Positions 37,689 through 47,185 of a DNA stretch of 64,000 bases are shown in pieces (position 1 is the first letter of the stretch; each line of letters opens with the position of its first letter). The DNA is taken from the NCBI GenBank assembly GCA_007750655.1, contig CP036290.1, positions 992,001-1,056,000 on the forward strand. Direction: 5' to 3'. Made by a program: the position numbers and the translations under genes. The DNA is from Rohdeia mirabilis (lineage in GTDB: Bacteria; Planctomycetota; UBA1135; GCA-002686595). The notes below the pieces were generated by a model that was not told the DNA's origin, ran no database searches, and saw nothing but the letters and a program-made list of their open reading frames with translations.

Positions 37689-39200
37689 GTGTCCCGAACC
37701 ACCCGTTCCGTGCGCCCCGAGCGCTTCCAGACCGTGCGCCCCGCTCCCGTCCGAGAGGAGCGCGACTACGTGCTGTACTGGATGATCGCCCAGCGGCGCA
37801 CGACCTGGAACTTCGGGTTGCAGCACGCGGTCGAGCTCGCGAACGAGTTGGGCAAGCCGCTGCTCGTGTTCGAGCCGCTGCGTCACGACTACCGCTGGGC
37901 GAGTCCGCGGCTGCACCGTTTCGTCCTGGACGGGATGCACGACAACGCGGCGGCGCTCGATGCGGCGGGCGTGCGCCACCACACCTACGTCGAGCCGGAA
38001 CCGGGCGCCGCCGCCGGCCTGCTCGAGGCCTTGAGCGAGCGCGCCTGCGCCGTCGTCACCGACTACTACCCGTGCTTCTTCCTGCCCAGGATGGTGCGCC
38101 GGGCGGCGGAGAAGCTCGACGTGCGCGTCGAGTGGGTGGACAGCAACGGCCTGATGCCGCTCGGACTCACGCCGAAGGTCTTCACGCGTGCGTTCTCCCT
38201 GCGGCGCTACCTCCAGAAGGAGCTGACGCCGCACCTCGAACGTGCGCCGCTCGCCGATCCGCTCGCGGCACTCGCGGCGACGAACAAGGCCACGATCGCG
38301 CGCGAGGTCCTCGAGCGCTGGCCCGCTGCGCCCGCCGCGTGGCTCGAGCACGGAGCGGACCTCGCGCACCTGGGCCTCGCCGGCGACGTTCCCGTCTCGC
38401 CGATCACCGGTGGACCGCGCGCGGCCGGACGCCAGCTCGATCTCTTCATGGACGAGCGTTTCGCGCGCTACGGCACCGAGCGCAACCAACCGCAGGACGA
38501 GGTCGCGAGCGGTCTCTCACCCTTCCTGCACTTCGGCCACCTGTCGCCGTACGAGGTCTTCGAACGCGTCGCGCGCCGCGAGGACTGGTCGCCCGCCCGC
38601 ATCGCCGACGCGCCCAACGGCAGTCGCGACGGCTGGTGGGGGATGAGCGAGACGGCCGAGGCCTTCCTCGACGAGTTGATCACCTGGCGCGAGTTGGGCT
38701 TCGTCGAGTGCCACCACGATCCGACGGGCTACGACCGCTACGAGTCGCTGCCGGACTGGGCGCGGACCACGCTCGAAGAGCATGCGAGCGACCGCCGCGA
38801 GCACCTCTACACGCTCGCGGAGTTCGCCGAGTCGCGGACCCACGATCGGCTGTGGAACGCGGCGCAGGGTCAGCTGCGGACCGAGGGTCGCGTCCACAAC
38901 TACCTGCGGATGCTCTGGGGCAAGAAGGTCTTCGAGTGGACCGAGTCGCCGCGCCAGGCGCTCGAGTTCTTGATCGAGCTCAACAACCGCTACGCCCTCG
39001 ACGGCCGCGATCCGAACTCCTACTCCGGCATCTTCTGGTGCCTCGGTCGCTACGACCGGGCCTGGGGCCCCGTACGCCCGGTCTACGGGAAGATCCGGTA
39101 CATGAGTTCGGACAACACCCGTCGAAAGGTGCGGGTGAACGACTACATGGACCGGTACGCGCCCGCCGTCGAAGCGCCCTCGCTGTTCGAGGACGCCTGA
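37689..39200 (+). CDS. Class II CPD photolyase
   Basis: Light-driven flavoenzyme that repairs cyclobutane pyrimidine dimers. The 503 residues include an antenna-binding Rossmann domain beginning YVLYWMIAQRRTTWN. In the FAD domain are ELITWRELGF, LRTEGRVHNYLRMLWGKK and the class II signature DPNSYSGIFWCLGRYDRAWG. The C-terminal KIRYMSSDNTRRK is also typical. The start is GTG at 37689, giving a length close to the family's usual 450-490. The stop is 35 bp before the second photolyase gene, so they form an operon. Confidence 0.93.
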   Translation: MSRTTRSVRPERFQTVRPAPVREERDYVLYWMIAQRRTTWNFGLQHAVELANELGKPLLVFEPLRHDYRWASPRLHRFVLDGMHDNAAALDAAGVRHHTYVEPEPGAAAGLLEALSERACAVVTDYYPCFFLPRMVRRAAEKLDVRVEWVDSNGLMPLGLTPKVFTRAFSLRRYLQKELTPHLERAPLADPLAALAATNKATIAREVLERWPAAPAAWLEHGADLAHLGLAGDVPVSPITGGPRAAGRQLDLFMDERFARYGTERNQPQDEVASGLSPFLHFGHLSPYEVFERVARREDWSPARIADAPNGSRDGWWGMSETAEAFLDELITWRELGFVECHHDPTGYDRYESLPDWARTTLEEHASDRREHLYTLAEFAESRTHDRLWNAAQGQLRTEGRVHNYLRMLWGKKVFEWTESPRQALEFLIELNNRYALDGRDPNSYSGIFWCLGRYDRAWGPVRPVYGKIRYMSSDNTRRKVRVNDYMDRYAPAVEAPSLFEDA

Positions 39201-39235
39201 GACGTGCCCGACCCAGGGCCGTACCGAACCACGCC

Positions 39236-41266
39236 GTGCCCAGCGCTTTCCACCGCGAACTCGACGCCCGATCCGTGGACCCCGAAGGGCGGTCCTGGGT
39301 CTACGTGCCCTACGACCAGTTGACGGCGGCGGTCGGTCCGCTGTCGGAGCGCGAGCCGACGGAGCTCGGGATCGTGATGGTCGAGTCGCCCGCGCGTGCG
39401 GCCCGGCGTCCGTACCACAAGCAGAAGCTCTCGCTCGTGCTGGCCAACGGACGGCAGTTCGCGCTCGAACAGGCGGCGCGCGGCGTGGCGGTCCGGCACG
39501 TGGTGGCGCCGCCCGATCCGAAGGGCGGCGACTTCGCTCCGGGACTGCGCGCCGTGGCCCAGCAGGTCGGTCCGCTGCGCGTGATGCGTCCCGCCGAGCG
39601 TGCCTTGCGTATCGAGCTCGCACCGCTGATCGAGGCGGGGCTCGTGATCGAGGTGCCGCACGCCGGTTGGCTGACCACCCGCGAGGAGTTCGAGCGCAGT
39701 CAGAAGAAGGGACCCCCGTACCGGATGGACGCCTTCTATCGCGAGGTCCGGCGGCGCACCGGTTGGCTGATGGAGGGCGATCGGCCGGTGGGGGGGCGCT
39801 TCAGCTTCGACGGCGAGAACCGTGAGGTCTGGCGCGGCGAACCGCCCGCACCGAGGCAGCCGCGCTTCCGCCCCGACGCCGTGACGACCGAGGTGTGCGA
39901 GCTGGTGGAGGCGCGTTTCGGCGCGCACCCCGGCGCGATCGACCCCGCGGCGCTGCCGACGCGCGGGCAGGAGGCACAGCGGATCTGGAGACACGCGCTC
40001 GAACACTGCATCGAGTCGTTCGGGCCCTACGAGGACGCGCTGAGCCGCGAGTCGCGCACGCTCTTCCACACCTGCGTGTCGAGTCTCGTGAACCTCGGTC
40101 GCCTGTTGCCGCGCGATCTGTGCGAGGACGTGTTGGCGAATGGCGAGCACCTGCCCAGCGTCGAGGGCTTCGTGCGTCAGGTCCTCGGTTGGCGCGAGTT
40201 CGTGCGGCACGTGCACGAGGCGACCGACGGCTTCCGCGATCTCGCGCCGCGCTTCGGCGGCGTGCCCGTCGAGGTCGCGCGCGGCGCCGCGGCGTCGAAC
40301 GGGGCGCCGTCGAACGGGGCCGCTGTGAACGGGGCCGCTGTGAACGGCCGCGCGAGCAACGGCGCGGCGCCGGCCCCGGACGCCGCGTCCACGCGCGCAC
40401 CGCTCACGCCCGAAGGGGATGCGGCGCCGAGCGTGCTCGATGCGGACCAACCGTTGCCGCCCGCCTACTGGCACGGGGGCTCCGGACTCGCTTGCCTGGA
40501 CCACGAGGTCGAAGGGGTCTGGGCCACGGGCTACGGCCACCACATCACTCGTCTGATGGTGCTCGCGAACGTCGCGACGCTCGTGGGCGCTTCGCCGCGC
40601 GCGCTGACCGACTGGTTCTGGGCCGCGTACACCGACGCCTACGACTGGGTCGTCGAACCGAACGTGCTTGGCATGGGGACCTTCGCCGTCGGCGACCTCA
40701 TGACGACCAAGCCCTACGTCAGCGGCGCGGCCTACATCCACCGCATGTCGGACCACTGCGGCGCCTGTGCGTTCGATCCGAAGCGCGACTGTCCGCTCAC
40801 CCCGCTCTACTGGACCTTCCTCGAACGCAATCGCGAGGTGCTCGCCGGCAACTCGCGCGTCGCGATGCCGCTGCGATCGCTGGCGAAGCGCAGCGACGAA
40901 CAGCGCGCGAGCGACGCGGCGGTCGCGCGACTCGCGCGCGCGAAACTCGCGGCCGGAGCGCGACTGACGCCCGCCGGACTCGCCGACCCCGAGTCGACCG
41001 AGGCCCAGCTCGAGATTGCGATCTGCGAACTCCTCCTCGAACGGTCCGACGGCGCCACGATCTGTCCCAGCGAAGCGGCGCGACGCGTCATGGAACTGCG
41101 CGGAGCGCCCGGCGACGGGTGGCGCGAGTTGCTCGAGCCGACGCGCGCCGCGGGACGGCGTCTGGCCGCCGCCGGAGCCGTGGTCTTCACCCAGGCCGGC
41201 GAGGTGGTGGATCCGGACTCCGTGCGCGGCGCGGTCCGAATTCGACGGGCCGCAGTCGGTAGCTGA
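39236..41266 (+). CDS. Fe-S photolyase/cryptochrome (PhrB-like) fused to a DUF3253-like domain
   Basis: The 676-residue protein has the bacterial Fe-S photolyase (FeS-BCP, PF04244) architecture from about residues 15-545. The cluster cysteines correspond to Cys420 in GLAC, Cys508 and Cys511 in CGAC, and Cys519; the 88-residue gap between the first two equals that in PhrB. FAD-domain blocks include GYGHHITRLMVLAN and DAYDWVVEPNVLGMG. A linker of xNGxx units (354-378) interrupts the body. Residues 588-670, with TICPSEAARRVMELRG and VVDPDSVRGAVRIR, form a DUF3253-like winged-helix module not usual in this family. Likely repairs (6-4) photoproducts. The start is GTG at 39236. Confidence 0.88.
   Translation: MPSAFHRELDARSVDPEGRSWVYVPYDQLTAAVGPLSEREPTELGIVMVESPARAARRPYHKQKLSLVLANGRQFALEQAARGVAVRHVVAPPDPKGGDFAPGLRAVAQQVGPLRVMRPAERALRIELAPLIEAGLVIEVPHAGWLTTREEFERSQKKGPPYRMDAFYREVRRRTGWLMEGDRPVGGRFSFDGENREVWRGEPPAPRQPRFRPDAVTTEVCELVEARFGAHPGAIDPAALPTRGQEAQRIWRHALEHCIESFGPYEDALSRESRTLFHTCVSSLVNLGRLLPRDLCEDVLANGEHLPSVEGFVRQVLGWREFVRHVHEATDGFRDLAPRFGGVPVEVARGAAASNGAPSNGAAVNGAAVNGRASNGAAPAPDAASTRAPLTPEGDAAPSVLDADQPLPPAYWHGGSGLACLDHEVEGVWATGYGHHITRLMVLANVATLVGASPRALTDWFWAAYTDAYDWVVEPNVLGMGTFAVGDLMTTKPYVSGAAYIHRMSDHCGACAFDPKRDCPLTPLYWTFLERNREVLAGNSRVAMPLRSLAKRSDEQRASDAAVARLARAKLAAGARLTPAGLADPESTEAQLEIAICELLLERSDGATICPSEAARRVMELRGAPGDGWRELLEPTRAAGRRLAAAGAVVFTQAGEVVDPDSVRGAVRIRRAAVGS
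40291..40365 (+). repeat. 15-bp tandem repeat in the Fe-S photolyase gene
   Basis: Five 15-bp units begin at 40291, 40306, 40321, 40336 and 40351. They share the core GAACGG except the last (CAACGG) and encode SNGAP, SNGAA, VNGAA, VNGRA and SNGAA. The frame is preserved. Confidence 0.85.
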
Positions 41267-41297
41267 CCCTTATCGAAGTTGCATTTGGTGCCCATCT

Positions 41298-41313
41298 TGG
41301 CACTGCGATTTCA
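41298..41313 (+). promoter_or_regulatory. Possible sigma-54-type promoter element
   Basis: TGGCAC (41298-41303) and TTTCA (41309-41313) are separated by five bases, matching -24/-12 spacing about 140 bp upstream of the propeller gene start. The -24 box is perfect, but the -12 box lacks the conserved GC (TTGCA expected). Low confidence. Confidence 0.25.
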
Positions 41314-41451
41314 CGGGTGCGGACACACGTTGCGCGGGGGCGCGCGGGGCGTCACTCTGGTGCCCAGTGGCCTGTCCTGCCACCTCGCCCGCCGATCCTC
41401 CGTGCCTCCGGACGGTCGGAATTCCACTCGTTCCTTGTCCACGGACGCTTC

Positions 41452-44400
41452 ATGTCCTCCCTCTGTCTGCCCCGCATCGTCACCTTCGGTGTCGCCCTCT
41501 TCGGCTCGGTGTCCCTGCCGCTGGCCGCCTCCGCCCAGGTCGGTCCGGACGCGCCCGACTCCCTCGGCGCGGACCTCGTCCGCACGGGTGCGCTCGACGC
41601 GTTGGCCCCCGCTGATCGCGCTGGATTCGCCGACGCCCTCGAGCGCGCGATCCACACCGTTCGCACCGACGCGTCCGGGAGCCTCGTCGCCCGCAACCCG
41701 CGCCAGGCCTGGTCGCTCGAGTTCGGCCGCGACGGAGTGTCCGTGCGACCGGACTCCGGCGCGTTCGCCTGGGGCCTGGAGCTGCGCGCCTTCGGTCGGG
41801 TCGGTTCCATCGCCGGTGTCGACGGCACGCGCTCGATCCTCACCGCGAACGAGGGACGCGTCGAACGCGCTCTCGGCGCCGGACTGACCGAGTGGTACAT
41901 CAACGACGCGCGCGGTCTCGAGCACGGGTACACGCTCGACGAGCGTCCGTCGGGTGCAACCGGCGCCGCGCTCTCGTTCACGATCGACGTCAAGGGCGAC
42001 CTGCGCCCCGACGTTTCCACCGACGGGCGCGACGTGACGTTCGTCGACGGGGACGGCGCCGCGCGACTGGACTACGACGGCCTGGTGGCCTTCGACCGCG
42101 ACGGCGACCTCCTGCCCGCGCACTTCACCGCGACGGCTGCCGGTGACCTCGTCCTCGTCGTCGACGACGCCGGCGCCGACTACCCGATCACGATCGACCC
42201 GATCGCCGAGCAGCAGGCCTACCTGAAGGCTTCGAACGCCGGCGCCGAGGACAACTTCGGCTTCTCGTGCTCGGTGCAGGGCACCACCGTCGTGATCGGC
42301 GCGCCCGTCGAGGGCAGCGAGGCCACGGGCATCGGCGGGGACGAGACGTCGGACAACGCCGGTACGTCGGGCGCGGTCTACGTGTTCAGCGTCGTCGCCG
42401 GCGTCTGGACCCAGGAGGAGTACATCAAGGCCTCGAACACCGACGTGGACGACCGCTTCGGTTGGGCCGTGTGCCTGGACGGCGACACGCTCGTCGTCGG
42501 TGCGCCCACCGAGGACGGCGGCGCGACCGGGGTGAACGGCAACGACGGGAACAACGGCGCGAAGGACGCCGGCGCCGCCTACGTGTTCGTGCGCAACGCG
42601 GGCGTCTGGAGCCAACAGGCGTACCTCAAGGCCTCCAACACCGACGCGTTCGACAGCTTCGGCACCTCCGTCGCGATCGTCGGCGACACGATCGCCGTCG
42701 GCGCGCCGTTCGAGGACAGCGCCGGCCTCGGCGTGCGCCCCGCCCAGGGCAACAACGGCCTCGGCTTCGACGCCGGTGCGGCCTACGTGTTCGTGCGCAA
42801 CGGCGGCGTCTGGAGCCAACAGGCCTACCTGAAGGCGTCCAACACGGGCGGCGGCGACCAGTTCGGAACCGCGCTCGCCATGTCGGGCGAGACGCTCGTC
42901 GTCGGCGCTCCGTTCGAGGACGGCGACGGATCGATGCGCGCGAACGACGGTGCGGCGGACGCGGGTGCGGCCTACGCCTTCGTGCGCAACGGCGGAGCCT
43001 GGTCCCAAGAGGCCTACCTGAAGTCCTCGGCCGCCGATGCGGGCGACGAGTTCGGTGCCGCGGTGGCGCTCCAGGACGACTCGCTCGTCGTCGGCGCGCC
43101 CGGTGAGGACGGATCCGGAACCGGTGTCGGCGGCAACCGTGCGGACAACGGCACGTCGAACTCCGGCGCGGCGTACCTGTTCTCGCGCAGCGGCGGTGCC
43201 TGGACCCAGGACATCTACATCAAGGCGTCGAACACCGGCGTGGACGACCGCTTCGGCAGCGCCGTCGCGATCGATCTCGTCTACGACGTGGACCTGGCTC
43301 CCGACCCGGACCTCGACGTCATGACGATCCTGGTGGGCGCACCCTTCGAGAAGAGCTCGGCCACCGGCTGCGACGGCAACCAGGGCGACGACAGCCTCCT
43401 GCAGGCGGGCGCCATGTACGCCTTCCGCGCGGCTTTCGGCGGCCCGCTCGAGCAGATCGCCTACGTGAAGGCCTCGAACACGGGGATCGGCGACCGCTAC
43501 GGCTCGTCGGTCTGCCTCGACCGAGCGGTCGTCGTGGTCGGTGCACCGATCGAGGCCAGCGAGGGCATGGGCATCGACGCGAACCAGGACCTCAACCGCG
43601 CCGGCGGTGCGGGCGCGGCCTACGGCGTCGACCTGCCGCTGCCCGAGCCGCCCCCGGAGCCGGAAGTGTTCATCTGCGAGGGGGGCAGCGTCCTGATCTA
43701 CCCCTACATCCGCTCGAACCTGGGCGACGCGAACGTGTTCACCGTCGTCAGCGTCACCAACATCGCGCGCGGCGGCGACTGCACCACGGACGTCCACTTC
43801 CAGTACGTGAACGTCGGCCCGTCGGCGAGCCCGTTCATCTTCGCGGACTGTTCGATCTCGGACCGCATCGAGACGCTCACGCCGGCGGACACGCTCTCGG
43901 TGCTCACCAGCTGCCACAACGGCGCCTCGGGAACGGGGTACCTGGTGGTCAGCGCGATGGACCCGAACCAGCTCGACACCTACTGGTCCTTCAACCACCT
44001 CATCGGTTCCGAGCAGGTCATCTCGCCCCAGGGCGGCGTGTACTCCCTGCGCCCGTGGGACTTCTGCTCGCCGGTGGCGGACAAGAAGCCCTCGGACCTC
44101 AACTTCGACGGGTGCCGCAACTTCGACGGCGTCGAGTACGAGGCGATGCCGGACGAGCTGTACCTGGACACGTTCGTCGGCGACGCGCCGGGTGAACTGA
44201 TCCTGATCAGCATGACCGGTGGGCAGTACCTGACCCAGGTCGACTTCATCGTCTTCAACGACAACGAGTACCAGATGTCCGCCCAGTTCGCGTTCTCGTG
44301 CTGGACCCGGACGCCGCTCGGCGAGATCAGTGGATTCTTCACCTCGGCTGGTCTCAACACGACGCTGACGGATCCGAATCAACTCGACCTGAACTGCGAC

Positions 44401-44586
44401 ACGGTCGCCGACGCCCACACGGGCTGGGCGATCATCCGACCCAAGCAGGCCCTGTCGATCACCGACGACAACATCGACGACCCTGCGGTCATCGGAGCGA
44501 TCACGAACGACTCGGGGCAGTACATGGGCGCGCGCCTGCTGTGGGAGAGCGTCGCGAAGCAGACGAACGGCAAGTTCCCGCACTGA
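41452..44586 (+). CDS. Exported seven-repeat beta-propeller (FG-GAP-like) protein
   Basis: A 1044-residue exoprotein with a signal peptide (core VALFGSVSLPLAASA). An N-terminal domain of about 250 residues precedes seven repeats, each starting Y(L/I/V)K(A/S)S near DNA positions 42220, 42421, 42622, 42826, 43015, 43216 and 43462. A typical unit contains DxFG, a VVGAP strand and AGAAYVFVRNxGxWSQ. Seven integrin-like units would close one seven-bladed propeller. A proline hinge, LPEPPPEPE, leads to a C-terminal domain of about 310 residues with paired cysteines. The start is ATG at 41452. Function unknown; adhesion or binding outside the cell is plausible. Confidence 0.85.
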   Translation: MSSLCLPRIVTFGVALFGSVSLPLAASAQVGPDAPDSLGADLVRTGALDALAPADRAGFADALERAIHTVRTDASGSLVARNPRQAWSLEFGRDGVSVRPDSGAFAWGLELRAFGRVGSIAGVDGTRSILTANEGRVERALGAGLTEWYINDARGLEHGYTLDERPSGATGAALSFTIDVKGDLRPDVSTDGRDVTFVDGDGAARLDYDGLVAFDRDGDLLPAHFTATAAGDLVLVVDDAGADYPITIDPIAEQQAYLKASNAGAEDNFGFSCSVQGTTVVIGAPVEGSEATGIGGDETSDNAGTSGAVYVFSVVAGVWTQEEYIKASNTDVDDRFGWAVCLDGDTLVVGAPTEDGGATGVNGNDGNNGAKDAGAAYVFVRNAGVWSQQAYLKASNTDAFDSFGTSVAIVGDTIAVGAPFEDSAGLGVRPAQGNNGLGFDAGAAYVFVRNGGVWSQQAYLKASNTGGGDQFGTALAMSGETLVVGAPFEDGDGSMRANDGAADAGAAYAFVRNGGAWSQEAYLKSSAADAGDEFGAAVALQDDSLVVGAPGEDGSGTGVGGNRADNGTSNSGAAYLFSRSGGAWTQDIYIKASNTGVDDRFGSAVAIDLVYDVDLAPDPDLDVMTILVGAPFEKSSATGCDGNQGDDSLLQAGAMYAFRAAFGGPLEQIAYVKASNTGIGDRYGSSVCLDRAVVVVGAPIEASEGMGIDANQDLNRAGGAGAAYGVDLPLPEPPPEPEVFICEGGSVLIYPYIRSNLGDANVFTVVSVTNIARGGDCTTDVHFQYVNVGPSASPFIFADCSISDRIETLTPADTLSVLTSCHNGASGTGYLVVSAMDPNQLDTYWSFNHLIGSEQVISPQGGVYSLRPWDFCSPVADKKPSDLNFDGCRNFDGVEYEAMPDELYLDTFVGDAPGELILISMTGGQYLTQVDFIVFNDNEYQMSAQFAFSCWTRTPLGEISGFFTSAGLNTTLTDPNQLDLNCDTVADAHTGWAIIRPKQALSITDDNIDDPAVIGAITNDSGQYMGARLLWESVAKQTNGKFPH

Positions 44587-44634
44587 GTCGGACCTGATTC
44601 GAGTCGCCGCCAACGCGGCCGATTCTGAACGTAT

Positions 44635-44668
44635 GAGCGGGGCGCCCTCCATGGAGGGCGCCCCGCTC
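44635..44668. terminator. Hairpin terminator after the propeller gene
   Basis: A perfect 16-bp inverted repeat (44635-44650 with 44653-44668) with a 2-base centre lies 48 bp past the stop. No T-run follows. Confidence 0.7.
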
Positions 44669-44754
44669 GTCGTTGGTGACGAGTGGCTCGATCCGCTCGA
44701 ACTCCGCGTCGCAGGCGGGCGAAACCTCCCGGCGGCGCCGAGGTACCTGCTCCC

Positions 44755-47073
44755 ATGACTTTTCGCACCACCCGCGTCGGGGCCTCGTTCGGCCTCGCCT
44801 TGCTCGGCTGTGTTGGCCTCGCCGTCTGGGTTCTTCGGTCCGCGTCCAGCGATGCCCCGTTCGTGATCGAGCAGGAGCAGGTGGCCGGGCTCGCGACGCC
44901 GCCTGGAGTCGACGCGGATCTCGCGCAGGACGGGACGCGGATCCAAGGTCTCCGCGCGTCCGAGCGCGCTGCGCTTGCGGACTTCGAACTCGGTATCGAA
45001 ACGGACGCGGCACTCGCGGCAGCAGATCCCGATCGCCTGGTGCGGTTCTTCGACCCTGAAGGCCAGCTGCTGACCCAGTCGGTGCGCGCCGTTGTCGTCA
45101 CCACCGCTGGAATTCCGTTGGATGCGCAGGTGACAGGTTGGCTCGAACGACCGGAGGCGGACCACCCTCAGCTCCTGCTGGTCGCCGGCGATGGACTGGT
45201 CCCGCGCCACGTGTCGATCGGGAGCGCGGGGCCGATCGATCTCGTGCTGCACCGGGCCGGATCGGTCGAGTTGCGCGTGATCGACGTGGACGAGAGGCCC
45301 GTGTTGGGTCGGTACGTCAGGATTCACCTCGGCCAGGGCGGTGAGCTGACTCGAGCTCACGACCAGCGCGGGTCCAGCCCCGGCCGACCGTTCGAGGTGC
45401 GCCAGCTGGGCCATGGCGTGAGCTTCTCGTCCAGGCTCGCGAGCGACGAACTCGTGCCCCCCTACAGCACCCCCGAGCGAACGGCGCGCTCTTGGGTGAA
45501 CGCCGTCACCAAGCGTCGTGATCGCCATGGCATCGCACCCGAAGTCGTCGTCGACATGCTCACCTCGGGCGGGGGTGGGTACTCGGACGCGGAAGGGCGC
45601 GTTCGTGTCGCGAGCCTCGATCCTTCCGAGGGCTATCGCTGGAGCGTGTACGGAGGTTGCAGCGCCATGGAGCCGGAGCTCGTCGAGACCGTCGGCGATC
45701 GACGCATCTCGTCCGCCGACGGAGTCGTCGTCGAGCCGGACCGTCGCACGACCTACACGGCGATCGTCGAGGATCACGGAACGATCGCGGTGGGGTTCGA
45801 CACCACGGGCCTCGGCGCGGTCGAACATGCGGCGGTGAAGCTCGAGCGCCGCGACGGCCAACTTGGAGACGCGGGGGCCGATCGCCAACGGGGTGAGGCG
45901 CAGCGCCTGCTCGAGGAGTCCGATGGGGGCATCGTTTCGTTGCGGTTCCGTGGGCTCCCGCCCGGCGACTACCGTTTGAGCGTCCTCTGTGGGTCCTACG
46001 CGCGCGGCCTGCGCTTCGACGAGCGGGCGTTCACCGTCGATGACGCGGCGGTTGACCTCGGAGTGCTCGGCCAGGACCTCGAGCGGACAACCATCGCCTT
46101 CGGTGTCACCGATCCGTTCGGACGTCCGGTCACCCTGCCGGAGATCGCGCAGGTGGAACCGAAGGTGACGCTGACCTTCGTCGGACCGTTGGAACGTGCG
46201 GGGCGTCCGGCCGGTGGGGGCGACTGGCCGCCGCGCTCCCGTGTGCTGTTCGATCTCGCGCTCCCACCGCTCGGTGCCGTCGTCGTCGAAGGTCTCGAGT
46301 GGCAGGAGTACTCGGTCGACGTCGACGTGTACCGGCACGCATCGTCGATCGGCGAGGTGCTGGAGGTCGTTCCGGACGAGCGCCCTGCGCGAGTTCGTGT
46401 GCGGCCGGACTCCGAGACGATCGTCCCTCTCCACGTCGCAGCCGCCATGCATACCACGATCGCGGTCGAGACGGACAGGTCGGTGCTCGGTGGCTACGGA
46501 ACGGCGCGCCTGGTACTCGTGGCCGAGTCGACGGACTACCGCGTCCTCCCGTACGTGGCGCTGCCCGACGCCGGTCGTTCCACGATCTCCTTCTACCCCT
46601 GCCCCGCGGGGACGTTCCGCCTCGTCGGCCGCGTCGAGCGCACCGTCGTCCCCGCTCAGCCCGACGGAGTCATGGTGTGCTCCCCCTTCTCGGTCCCCAC
46701 GGGACGCGGGATGCTCGTCGATACGATCGTGCACCTCACGGCCGAGTACAGCGAGGATCCCGTCGTGGTGACTGCGAGCATCGGAGCGACCATCGAGGGT
46801 CGCGTGCTCTTCGAGGGTCCGCTGCCCCTGAATCCACGCGTCCGGGCCGTTCCGCTGGACCCGTTCCTGTCGAGCCTGTCTTCGATGCGTGCCGTGAGCT
46901 TCGTCGAGCGGGTCGCCGACGAACCTGGCGTTGGTTCGTTCTTCATCAGCGGCCTCGTTCCGAACTCCACCTACGCCGTGGGCCGATACGGCGAACAGAT
47001 CACGACCGGCGCCGAAGGGTCGGTCGCCCGTGTGGAACTCGGTGTCGAGTTCTCTGACGCGGAAGGCGAGTGA
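44755..47073 (+). CDS. Exported protein with carboxypeptidase-regulatory-like (Ig-fold) domains
   Basis: About 772 residues, with a single N-terminal signal or anchor helix (FGLALLGCVGLAVWVL). The rest looks like consecutive beta-sandwich domains. The most recognisable, TIEGRVLFEGPLPLNPRV near the C-terminus ending ISGLVPNSTYAV, resembles carboxypeptidase regulatory-like domains; earlier ones include VELRVIDVDERPVLGRYVRI. No catalytic motif is seen. ATG at 44755 is preferred because it places the hydrophobic segment at the start. A strong hairpin follows the stop. Confidence 0.7.
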   Translation: MTFRTTRVGASFGLALLGCVGLAVWVLRSASSDAPFVIEQEQVAGLATPPGVDADLAQDGTRIQGLRASERAALADFELGIETDAALAAADPDRLVRFFDPEGQLLTQSVRAVVVTTAGIPLDAQVTGWLERPEADHPQLLLVAGDGLVPRHVSIGSAGPIDLVLHRAGSVELRVIDVDERPVLGRYVRIHLGQGGELTRAHDQRGSSPGRPFEVRQLGHGVSFSSRLASDELVPPYSTPERTARSWVNAVTKRRDRHGIAPEVVVDMLTSGGGGYSDAEGRVRVASLDPSEGYRWSVYGGCSAMEPELVETVGDRRISSADGVVVEPDRRTTYTAIVEDHGTIAVGFDTTGLGAVEHAAVKLERRDGQLGDAGADRQRGEAQRLLEESDGGIVSLRFRGLPPGDYRLSVLCGSYARGLRFDERAFTVDDAAVDLGVLGQDLERTTIAFGVTDPFGRPVTLPEIAQVEPKVTLTFVGPLERAGRPAGGGDWPPRSRVLFDLALPPLGAVVVEGLEWQEYSVDVDVYRHASSIGEVLEVVPDERPARVRVRPDSETIVPLHVAAAMHTTIAVETDRSVLGGYGTARLVLVAESTDYRVLPYVALPDAGRSTISFYPCPAGTFRLVGRVERTVVPAQPDGVMVCSPFSVPTGRGMLVDTIVHLTAEYSEDPVVVTASIGATIEGRVLFEGPLPLNPRVRAVPLDPFLSSLSSMRAVSFVERVADEPGVGSFFISGLVPNSTYAVGRYGEQITTGAEGSVARVELGVEFSDAEGE

Positions 47074-47113
47074 GGACGGCGCACGGGCACGGCACCTCAG
47101 CACGCCCCGAAAC

Positions 47114-47149
47114 GAGAGCGAGCGAGGCCCCGTAGCCTCGCTCGCTCTC
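47114..47149. terminator. Bidirectional hairpin terminator
   Basis: A perfect 15-bp stem (47114-47128 with 47135-47149) and 6-base loop lie between two convergent genes and could end both transcripts. No T-run is present. Confidence 0.75.
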
Positions 47150-47185
47150 TTCGTCGAGCTTGTCGAACGAGTCGACGGCGACGTT

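Noticed and set aside
41311..47103. A 1930-residue open frame on the minus strand
   Set aside because: It is antisense to the propeller and Ig-fold genes, has Arg/Asp/Gly-rich shadow composition and no domains; long open frames opposite genes are expected at this GC content.
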